A stretch of DNA of 64,000 bases from Sipunculus nudus. Its lineage: Eukaryota > Annelida > Sipuncula > Golfingiida > Sipunculidae. Positions 39,101 through 50,700 of this stretch are shown piece by piece. The stretch's first letter is position 1. Each line of letters starts with the position of its first letter. Where the stretch lies: positions 25,225,519-25,289,518 of the forward strand of contig CM049306.1 in the NCBI GenBank assembly GCA_026874595.1, in the 5' to 3' direction. The notes beneath the pieces are model-generated. The model did no database searches and was not told the origin of the DNA. It was given only the letters and a program-made list of their open reading frames with translations. Position numbers and translations under genes: made by a program.

Positions 39101-42100
39101 GTAGGCCATGCCTGTGTAGTGAGAATGTTGTGAGCAGATAGCCACTGTCAGTAAAGTGTTGGCCATGCCTGTGTAGTGAGAATGTTGTGAGCAGTTAACC
39201 ACTGTCAGTAAAGTGTAGGCCATGCCTGTGTAGTGAGAATGTTGTGAGCAGATAGCCACTGTCAGTAAAGTGTAGGCCATGCTTGTGTGGTGAGAATGTT
39301 GTGAGCAGATAGCCACTGTCAGTAAAGTGTAGGCCATGCTTGTGTGGTGAGAATGTTGTGAGCAGATAGCCACTGTCAGTAAAGTGTAGGCCATGCTTGT
39401 GTGGTGAGAATGTTGTGAGCAGATAGCCACTGTCAGTAAAGTGTAGGTAATGCTTGTGTGGTGAGAATGTTGTGAGCAGATAGCCACTGTCAGTAAAGTG
39501 TAGGCCATGCTTGTGTAGTGAGAATGTTGTGAGCAGATAGCCACTGTCAGTAAAGTGTAGGCCATGCTTGTGTGGTGAGAATGTTGTGAGCAGATAGCCA
39601 CTGTCAGTAAAGTGTTGGCCATGCCTGTGTAGTGAGAAGGTTGTGAGCAGATAGCCACTGTCAGTAAAGTGTAGGCCATCCCTGTGTAGTGAGAAGGTTG
39701 TGAGCAGATAGCCACTGTCAGTAAAGTGTAGGCCATGCTTGTGTGGTGAGAATGTTGTGAGCAGATAGCCACTGTCAGTAAAGTGTAGGCCATGCTTGTG
39801 TGGTGAGAATGTTGTGAGCAGATAGCCACTGTCAGTAAAGTGTTGGCCATGCTTGTGTGGTGAGAATGTTGTGAGCAGATAGCCACTGTCAGTAAAGTGT
39901 TGGCCATGCTTGTGTGGTGAGAATGTTGTGAGCAGATAGCCACTGTCAGTAAAGTGTAGGCCATGCTTGTGTGGTGAGAATGTTGTGAGCAGATAGCCAC
40001 TGTCAGTAAAGTGTAGGCCATGCTTGTGTAGTGAGAATGTTGTGAGCAGATAGCCACTGTCAGTAAAATGTAGGCCATGCTTGTGTGGTGAGAATGTTGT
40101 GAGCAGATAGCCACTGTCAGTAAAGTGTAGGCCATGCTTGTGTAGTGAGAATGTTGTGAGCAGATAACCACTGTCAGTAAAGTGTTGGCCATGCTTGTGT
40201 AGTGAGAATGTTGTGAGCAGATAACCACTGTCAGTAAAGTGTTGGCCATGCCTGTGTAGTGAGAATGTTGTGAGCAGATAACCACTGTCAGTAAAGTGTT
40301 GGCCATGCCTGTGTAGTGAGAATGTTGTGAGCAGATAGCCACTGTCAGTAAAGTGTTGGCCATGCCTGTGTAGTGAGAATGTTGTGAGCAGTTAACCACT
40401 GTCAGTAAAGTGTAGGCCATGCCTGTGTAGTGAGAATGTTGTGAGCAGATAGCCACTGTCAGTAAAGTGTAGGCCATGCTTGTGTGGTGAGAATGTTGTG
40501 AGCAGATAGCCACTGTCAGTAAAGTGTAGGCCATGCTTGTGTAGTGAGAATGTTGTGAGCAGATAGCCACTGTCAGTAAAGTGTAGGCCATGCTTGTGTG
40601 GTGAGAATGTTGTGAGCAGATAGCCACTGTCAGTAAAGTGAGAATGTTGTGAGCAGATAGCCACTGTCAGTAAAGTGTAGGCCATGCCTGTGTAGTGAGA
40701 ATGTTGTGAGCAGATAGCCACTGTCAGTAAAGTGTTGGCCATGCCTGTGTAGTGAGAATGTTGTGAGCAGTTAACCACTGTCAGTAAAGTGTAGGCCATG
40801 CCTGTGTAGTGAGAATGTTGTGAGCAGATAACCACTGTCAGTAAAGTGTAGGCCATGCCTGTGTAGTGAGAAGGTTGTGAGCAGTTAACCACTGTCAGTA
40901 AAGTGTAGGCCATGCTTGTGTGGTGAGAATGTTGTGAGCAGATAGCCACTGTCAGTAAAGTGTTGGCCATGCCTGTGTAGTGAGAATGTTGTGAGCAGTT
41001 AACCACTGTCAGTAAAGTGTTGGCCATGCCTGTGTAGTGAGAATGTTGTGAGCAGATAGCCACTGTCAGTAAAGTGTAGGCCATGCTTGTGTAGTGAGAA
41101 TGTTGTGAGCAGATAGCCACTGTCAGTAAAGTGTTGGCCATGCCTGTGTAGTGAGAATGTTGTGAGCAGATAGCCACTGTCAGTAAAGTGTTGGCCATGC
41201 CTGTGTAGTGAGAATGTTGTGAGCAGTTAGCCACTGTCAGTAAAGTGTTTGTCATGCCTGTGTAGTGAAAATGTTGTGAGCAGATAGCCACTGTCAGTAA
41301 AGTGTTGGCCATGCCTGTGTAGTGAGAATGTTGTGAGCAGATAGCCACTGTCAGTAAAGTGTTGGCCATGCCTGTGTAGTGAGAATGTTGTGAGCAGATA
41401 GCCACTGTCAGTAAAGTGTTGGCCATGCCTGTGTAGTGAGAATGTTGTGAGCAGTTAACCACTGTCAGTAAAGTGTAGGCCATGCCTGTGTAGTGAGAAT
41501 GTTGTGAGCAGATAGCCACTGTCAGTAAAGTGTTGGCCATGCCTGTGTAGTGAGAAGGTTGTGAGCAGATAGCCACTGTCAGTAAAGTGTAGGCCATGCC
41601 TGTGTAGTGAGAAGGTTGTGAGCAGATAGCCACTGTCAGTAAAGTGTAGGCCATGCTTGTGTAGTGAGAAGGTTGTGAGCAGATAGCCACTGTCAGTAAA
41701 GTGTTGGCCATGCCTGTGTAGTGAGAAGGTTGTGAGCAGATAGCCACTGTCAGTAAAGTGTTGGCCATGCTTGTGTAGTGAGAATGTTGTGAGCAGTTAG
41801 CCACTGTCAGTAAAGTGTTGGCCATGCTTGTGTAGTGAAAAGGTTGTGAGCAGATAGCCACTGTCAGTAAAGTGTTGGCCATGCCTGTGTAGTGAGAAGG
41901 TTGTGAGCAGATAGCCACTGTCAGTAAAGTGTTGGCCATGCTTGTGTAGTGAGAATGTTGTGAGCAGATAGCCACTGTCAGTAAAGTGTTGGCCATGCTT
42001 GTGTAGTGAGAATGTTGTGAGCAGATAGCCACTGTCAGTAAAGTGTTGGCCATGCCTGTGTAGTGAGAATGTTGTGAGCAGATAGCCACTGTCAGTAAAG

Positions 42101-45100
42101 TGTTGGCCATGCCTGTGTAGTGAGAATGTTGTGAGCAGATAGCCACTGTCAGTAAAGTGTTGGCCATGCCTGTGTAGTGAGAAGGTTGTGAGCAGATAGC
42201 CACTGTCAGTAAAGTGTAGGCCATGCCTGTGTATTGAGAAGGTTGTGAGCAGATAGCCACTGTCAGTAAAGTGTTGGCCATGCTTATGTAGTGAGAATGT
42301 TGTGAGCAGATAGCCACTGTCAGTAAAGTGTTTGTCATGCTTGTCTGGTGAGAAGGTTATGAGCAGATAGCCACTGTCAGTAAAGTGTTGGCCATGCTTG
42401 TGTAGTGAGAATGTTGTGAGCAGATAGCCACTGTCAGTAAAGTGTTTGTCATGCTTGTCTGGTGAGAAGGTTATGAGCAGTTACTGTCAACAGTCTGTAC
42501 AGTCTCTGAGCAAGGTGGAATGATGAAGACAGAAGCAGGTGGCAAATTATGGGAGAGATTGTGTGCAAGGGTTGGTACATTTGTGGGCAGATTCAGTCGA
42601 AAAGTGTTGATAAAGTTTTGCCAGGGGCGGATCCAGGATTTCAGAAAAGGAGGGGTCAAACCCATGAGGACTATTAACAAAAATTAAAAGAAGGTCCCAA
42701 GGTCCATAAAAAAGAGGGGTCCAGGCTGCAATAATTGTTCTGAAACCCTTTAAAAAAGGTTGCGGCGGCTGAAAAAGGGCTGGTCTGGACCCCCTGGATC
42801 TGCTTCTGTTTGCACAGTCTAAAGTTTGTGAGTACAGTCACTACAGATAAAATCACTAAAATGTAGGCAGGATGTAATACATTTAGAATCTTATTGTGGG
42901 TAGATGCAGCCTGTAGACAGTGGTCACATTTAGAAAATTTGGACCAAAGCAGTCAGAAAACTATGAGTAAGGGTTGATGCATCATCATGTTGTGGGCATG
43001 CAGTCAGTGGACCTTGGGGTGAAATATTCCATTGTTTAAACCACATGCTGCATGCTTGACTGATTTTGTACTGTACTGACTGTGTATTCCTTGAATAGTT
43101 GTTATCTAACCAGATCAAGGTGGCCAGTAGAAAATACCAGTACAGACCAATTAACCTGAAAATGGGTACAAGGAAGAAACCTATATAAATATGTACCACA
43201 GAAGATAAATATCCATGTTAGGCCAGACTTTTTTAATTCTTTGGTTTACGAACATGATTGACAAAAGTGATAGGTAGGAGGTAGGAAAAAAAAAAAAAAA
43301 AAATGGAACAAACCTGGATACTGGTGTTCCTGAATCCTGTATTGTACAGTTGGGTTATAAAATTCATATTTAAATGGCTCTATATAAACCTGTATAAAAT
43401 ATATAAAAATTAAAATATTATCATCATCCTCTTGAGTTTTCCACATGAATCTTGCGTGTGCCATGTTATTTCAAGCCATTCAAATGTCATTGAAGGTAAA
43501 TTAATGACAAATAAAAGTTTAAACAGTAAATCTTATGATTTCATACACACCTGAAATAAAAATTCAGTCACTGTCAAGTGAACTGCCTATTTTATAAAGT
43601 TTTACAAATTAAAGACCAGTCAAACACTTTATACAAGTATATTAAAATATTTTTTTTGTCAGATATGCAAGGAGAAAACTAAATATTCACTGCTAGCATG
43701 ATAGACTGCAGTTTTTATTTTTCAGTCGTGAATGACAATAACAATGACAATATGCGACTTGCAGCTAATCGCCTTTTTTTATCAAATGTCAACAACATGG
43801 AACGCGAGTTGTTTGATTCATGACCATGACCTTTCCTTTTTGGTGTTGCGCATGTTTGACAGTCCTTTGAATATACAACAACTGCTAATAAAGTGAGGTT
43901 TCCATTGGAGATCACATTGAATTAATCAACTATTTTAAAATTTTAAAAAGTATTAATAATCTTTATTTATTCATCTGCATTTCCTACCATGGCCGTGACT
44001 AGGCCTACGTACCGTACTCATTTTAATATGCCGTCACTTGGCCACTGTCAGTCCGGAATTGCTTTTCGGCATCCATACACATCAAAGCTTCCATCACATC
44101 CGTTTGGAACAATTAAATGAATCCTTCCAAAGTTTCTGCATTTTAAATGGCTTTCATTTTAGCTTGCTTCTGATTTGACTATAAAAATATCCGCAAAGCC
44201 AACGCGCTGCAACGCTTCACAAAAAACCGCGCCACTAAGGCCACAGATAGTCGGAAATACTGCAGAAACCCTGGGAATTCCTGGAGTTTTCAAAGAGTAC
44301 ATGACGACCTCATGCAGTATATAATTTCATCTGTTCAGTAATTTTCTTTTAAGCGTTACAAGACTACATTTTTAAGTTTTGACAAGTTATAATATTTTAA
44401 AGAGTAAACTTGTGAAACTTAGCCAATTCGCAGTAATTAATAGCGTCTGACTTTGAGTGCAATAATTAGTCTTAAGAAGTAAATTTGTGTGTGTATATCC
44501 AGCAAGTTATTAACAGTGGCAAGCTGGTAAAGCCGCTATGCAACCAAACTAATTTTCTTTTCTAATTCACATCTATCTATAACAAATATGTTTAACAAAT
44601 ATGACCTAAACGCTGGTTTGAAAATGTACTGTAGTGCAGAAAACGAACTTTGAAAACTCTCCAAGAATTCTCAATTTCCCAGCTGAATCTTTTGACTACT
44701 TGATGGCCAATCAATTGCATTTATGGCCCAAGGATACCCTATTTTGATTGGCTTAAACTCTCCATCTGTCATTAAGAAAGTGACCTTATTAGCCAATCAT
44801 AAGAGTTCTAACGTTTGAGGTGATCTAATACACATGGTCACTAAACAATTCATTTGTCAACAACTGTGCTGGATTCGGCGACGTAATATAAAAGGAAAAA
44901 AAAAGTCAAAATGCCAATTTTATTTTTTTTCTGAAATGAGGAAATCGGAAGTCGGCGGGTTTGTAAACCGAAAAATTAAAAAAGTCTGGCCTTAGTTAGA
45001 GGAAGTTTTTTTTAACTTCATTCCTATAGCCCCGCAAGCCAGTTTTTAGATATGTTAACTAGTTGAAAGAATGTAATTGTGACTCGGTGCTTGATCAAAA

Positions 45101-46509
45101 ATTAACTCTAACCTGGTAACAGATATATGTTTAAACTCTTTGAACTTGATATATATTGTTTGATAAACATCCTATTGTTTTGCCAGCCATTGTTATATTA
45201 ACAGGATACATGACAAATTTTGAGTACCATAAAGCAGAAAGTTTATATAGCATATAGCATACAAGTCCCACCCTTTTGTGAGAAACTAATTCATTTGGTT
45301 CTGAGCATATTTAAAGGCTAATGGGGTGTTTTCTTGATTTTTAGAATATTAAATAGAAGCTGTTTTACCAGCCAGTTATTATGTAATAGATTGCTATGAT
45401 TCATTGTATCCCCAGACTAAGTCGGGGGATACTATGTTTTCATACCGGTCCCGCCGCCACAGCCGCATATAAATCTTGTTGGCGCAATAACTCAAAAAAT
45501 ATTTCACAGATCTTTACCAAACTTGGTATATGTATATATATGGGTGAGAGGATGACGCCTATTTCAAATGAGGTCATGACCTTGACTAGGAGAGTGTCCT
45601 TGACCTCGAATAGGTCCAATTTTGGGGAAAATCACACAAATTATTAAATATCTCAAGAAATCTTGCATGGATTGATCCCAAAATTAAGTTGATGGAAGAT
45701 CATGGATAGGGTTGTCATGTTCCAGAAACTGATGGCGCCACCTATTATTCTTTACTTGTTTTCTTTCCGTTTAATACCCCCAAAATTGCTACTTGACAGT
45801 ACTGTGAGCATTATAAGTCAAAAACTAATTATGGACAGATTTCTTTCATATTATGCATATACATAGACATGGGTTATGGGATGATGTATATTTAAATTGG
45901 GATCATGGCCCTTTCTATGAGAGTGACCTTTTCTATGAGTGTGGTCTGATATTAATTGTTGCTTAAGATGTGGGGTCTATTCTTAAAAGGGGGTGGGATT
46001 AATTGTCTGGGGATACTATGGCACCTGCAGTGCCAAGAAATATCTAGTTTTATTTCTCAAATTAGGTCTGTCAGTAATGTGTTGTTATAAAACAGGTCAT
46101 GGTAAATAATTGCCTGCCGTGAAATAGGTCACTGAACCTGGGAAGGTCATATATTGGTCACTGTAAATTATTACCTGTTTAATTAGATGAAAAAATGACA
46201 CTCTGAAAAATGGTTTTTCAGCAAGGAAATAGGTCATCATAAATGAATGTTATCAAAAAGTAGGTCACTGAATCCAGATGAGTCATAAAATCAGTCAGTG
46301 AATCAGTGGACTGTGAATCATTTATTGTGTCAGCAAGAACATCATGAACAGCAGTTTGAACTGAATGTCATACATGATTAAAAATTTATTACATTTGATT
46401 ATCATATTATACAGTTGCAGGTGTGTGTGTGCATTCGATAATATTTGATTAAATCTGATAATTAATAATTAACAAAGCAGATATTTTGTTTCCAGCAATA
46501 TTTTGGAAC

Positions 46510-46575
<66 letters not shown>

Positions 46576-47702
46576 GGGCACTTTCACACAAAAGGTTGAG
46601 TGATTAGTCTCACTGGGGAGTAAAAACTGAATACCTAACAGAGCAATATTAAGTTTACCCCTGAAAAGCTATATATCTAAGCTAAAGGAAAATGTTTAGT
46701 ATACCATTTTACCTGTGAACTAATAAAAGTTACATTGAATTCAGAAATTCAAACATCCCATATTTTTACAATAATCTTTTTCTCTTCACAGCTCTACATA
46801 ATTTAAATTTTCGCTCATTGGTTTGTTCTAATGTCTTTATCTGATGTATTTGATGATGCCCTAAGTGCATGGTAAAAAAATCTGCAATCACATTTGTTTG
46901 TTTTATGAATTTTTCATATTTTTATAAAAATTTAACAGTGCATTTTAATTATGATTAAAGGGAGTATGCTGTCAGTCTTTATTTTGACACTGCTCTGGTC
47001 AATTAGTAACAGAAATGGTGAGAGAAGTTGTTCAGCTGTACAGAGTTCAAGAAATCAGGAAATATGTTGATGCCTTAGTCTGTTGTCACTTGATTTATAT
47101 GATAACGGTTTTTACCAACATTTGTCCTGGAGAGGACATTATTTTAACATGCACTGTGGAAGAATTCAAAAGGAATATTTTTGTTCCCTCTCTCTCTTGT
47201 ATTGTTGATGGACCTCTTGAACATAAAGTGAATCAGTGTCCACCTCATATTCCAGAGGCAAGTTCATCTGCAACTATTTGGACCTTGTGGTTAAAGGAGC
47301 ACAAAATAGACATACCCAAGTATCAGTTAATAGGTATAATGTAAGTCAGTTATGACTCCATGATATTAAATGACACTTAACGCGAGATTATAAATATTAA
47401 ATGGCTTGTACCTTTTGTTTTGTTGAAAAAAAAATATATTTTTAACAATAATTTGGAGAAATGGTCATCTTGAAAATTAAATATTTCACAGAATTTTATT
47501 CAAAAGCAGTTTTGTTCACAATCTGTAATGCAAATATAATTTGTTTTTTTTGCACTCATGCTTTATTTCCAACACATTTACTTTGAATATCAACATCTAT
47601 CAACTTATTTTACAACATATTTTAAACAATTGGTTCATAGACAACATAGCTCACCTGAATGTAATATAAACAAAATGTTTATTGTAGACCTTGGGAAAAT
47701 AT

Positions 47703-47749
<47 letters not shown>

Positions 47750-50700
47750 TTTATTCAAAATTTGGGACATACATTTTTGTATTATGTGATAACTACAGAT
47801 ACGGGTCCTGCTAGTAGTATTTTACATTGTTACACAACATTTGTGGAAATGGACATTTCAGTTGCTTTTGGCTTTTTACGTGTGAGGATTTTACCATTAA
47901 ATTTGAATTTAAAATATAAAAACAACTTTTCTGAGACTTAGATAAATTGGAACCAGAAAATTAAGCTTTTGCAAGAAGACAATGTTGATATCATTGTTTT
48001 CATAGACTTTACTATGAGACTTGGTAAAATGGATGGAAAAATAAAAGCATGTTGTCAAAGACCAAGTTCACATGATGCCTTCACCCTAACCACCCCCAGC
48101 TCCAACACTGATAACTGTGTCATTTAAAATGTGTACCAGCAATTTGGGAAACCATAGTTTCAAAAGCTGTTTTACCAAACTCTTTGGTTTCACAAGTTGT
48201 TGACTTTTTCTTGAGGCAAAAGTATTGGCAAATTTGATTGTAGTTGCTCTCATGAAGTAATGATTTATAGCTGGTGAGATGGCAAGGGAACAGAAAGCAA
48301 TGGTATTTTCATAAGAATTATCTTTGGCCAAAACAATTTGGGTTGATTCGTCAGCAATCATCAATATGGAACAGTTACATAAAATATGTGACATGAAGAG
48401 AGTTAATGATCCAGATAATGAAATGTTAGATTTTGGTAAAAATGAAAATTAGGACTATTTCTACTGGTCTAATTTGGTAAAGAATCTTAACATGTTTGTG
48501 GTTCTGGTTAAAAACAGATACAATTACTCATTTTTTATAATACCCAAAGAATTAGATGAAGGGGTCTATGTAGTAAACTGCATGGTATTTATTAAAATTA
48601 AAAGTAAGCAGGTTAGGTATCCACAGTGATTGAAAGCTTCAAGAACTACCGTGCAAATCTGAAAGACTGTAGGGTTGTACATTTGACACTTTTATCCCGT
48701 GTTAAAAAAATGTCCTCTCCAGTACATTTAAGTAACACAAAATTAAAGTCTGCTGCTGTCACAATTTACATGCAGTTATTGCAGGTATGCTTTTTGTCTG
48801 CTTCTCACTTCTGTACAAAGAAGGAACATGTACAAGAAAGGCTTTATCATGAATTCATCAATGAAGATTCATCAATCTAAACATTGGTATGACAATGAAT
48901 GCAGTTTTACATATTAATTAATATATATAATGAGCCAAACTACTTCCCTAAACCAGTCAGTCTATTTATATTTATCACTAGGACAAACTTAAGGTAAATA
49001 TTAAGCTTACTTGGAGAAGTATTCCTCTAGCCTGCCTCATGTTAAAAAAGATTGTACTGGAGAGGACATTTTTACAGATTCACTCATTGCTAAACTGGCC
49101 ACAGAATATTAGATGGTATGCAATGCAAACACCTGGGAATTTATCTTCCTAGCTACCTGTTACATATAAACTAAAATAGGCTTTTAATTTCTACATTTAA
49201 GTGAATTTTATCTGTATGTACTGGAGAGGACAATTTTTTTAACAGGCATATACCAGGTAAACAAGTGCCAAATCATCCCGGTCAGGACACACATACCCAG
49301 CCCTTAGTTACCAAAACATGATTAGATATAATACTGGCTGTTTAAAGCAGGATTTTGTTTTGCGACATAAGAATTACATTTCTTGTGAGGATGCAATGTA
49401 CTGGAGAGGACAGGTCCCAGCAAAATTTTTTAACTAATTATTATACTGAAGGATATTGCTTGGATAATTTTAACCACCACTATGAAAGTCATGAAACTTG
49501 GAGCACTTGTAGTTTTCATGTTACAGCATGTGCTGTAATTAGAATATTTCTGTTCTGGTAAACAAATTTCAGTCATATTTACATTAAATTTTTCCATTTT
49601 TGTGAGTGAGACTCCAAAATTTGATGAAAATTACACTTAAATGGCCAGAACATCTTAAAAAATTGGCTTAGAGTTATAAACTTTTCTGTGTTTATAGAGG
49701 CTGGTGTGGCCTTTACAAATATGATAATATGCATCATATTTCCAGCCACAAAACTTACCTGTGAACCATTGTTTAACAATTTTTCATGTCCAACCTTTAG
49801 TGTGAAAGTGCCCATATATAGCTGGTAAATATTTGTGTAACCATATTTTCAAGCATGTGTTGAGAAAGAACATAGCTTTGATGGTTTGATGACTTATAAG
49901 TCATTAAATTCCTGGCAGTTTACCTGGGCAAGGAACTTAATCGCTGCTGGTTCATTCATGATTTTCTTGTAGATTTAGGGATAGATATTGATTCTGAGAT
50001 AGAGATAATACAGAATTATATATATATATATATATATTGTGAATGTTTTGTAAGTGGATACTTCTCGTTTACAGACAGTAGCAGAGAGAAGCATCAGAAG
50101 GCGATCGAGTGGGGAGGGCAGTTACAAAACAAGAATTGTGGGAGGTGTTGTGCAAAAAATACCCATTGACGTAAGTATAATATAATCATGCAAGACCTCA
50201 CAGTGTTCTCCAATTTTCATTAGACATGGGCTGATGGTCTTTTTATGAGTCACTTATGATTCATGTGTCATAACATATGAGTCAAATCAAATCCTGTGAT
50301 TCTTTGGGGTGTGGCAGGCCAGGTGTCAGCTTTCTTATTGAGAAGGATGTATCACCGTTGTTGCCAAATATTAAAAGACTCCAGAAAACAAGGAAGATGT
50401 GGTGCCCCCTGTTGACTGTTTATTACAATATTTGTGATATATCAGATATTATTTCCTGCCTGTAGTTTTCCCATGGATTTTAAAGAAACTTGTAATAGTG
50501 CTGCCATCTGATGGTAAAAATATCAACAAATGTCACTATATCCTCAAGACTATGTATACTGCAGAGTGAAAGTTTAGTAATATCCTTCACACCAATATCA
50601 AGCAATCCCTGCCTCCCCTGCCCCAGATAACAGACACACTTTTCTTGCCCATTGGTGAACTACGCATTATATGTCTGCCGCTCTGTCATTAGGAGACCAG

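Noticed and set aside
35330-40627. 1765-codon minus-strand open frame of 19-residue repeats as a gene
   Set aside because: It is explained by a 57-bp minisatellite whose period is divisible by three. A second minus frame is open as well, the frame is broken by a 20-bp deletion, and no gene context exists.
40392-42338. 648-codon minus-strand open frame
   Set aside because: Same array in another phase; it switches from one repeat frame to the other at the deletion.
35211-42485. CRISPR-like array
   Set aside because: Units are contiguous with no unique spacers, and the context is a eukaryotic intron.
48086-48394. 102-codon minus-strand open frame as a gene
   Set aside because: No recognisable family, no splice signals or start context; kept only as part of the 47-49.4 kb oddity.
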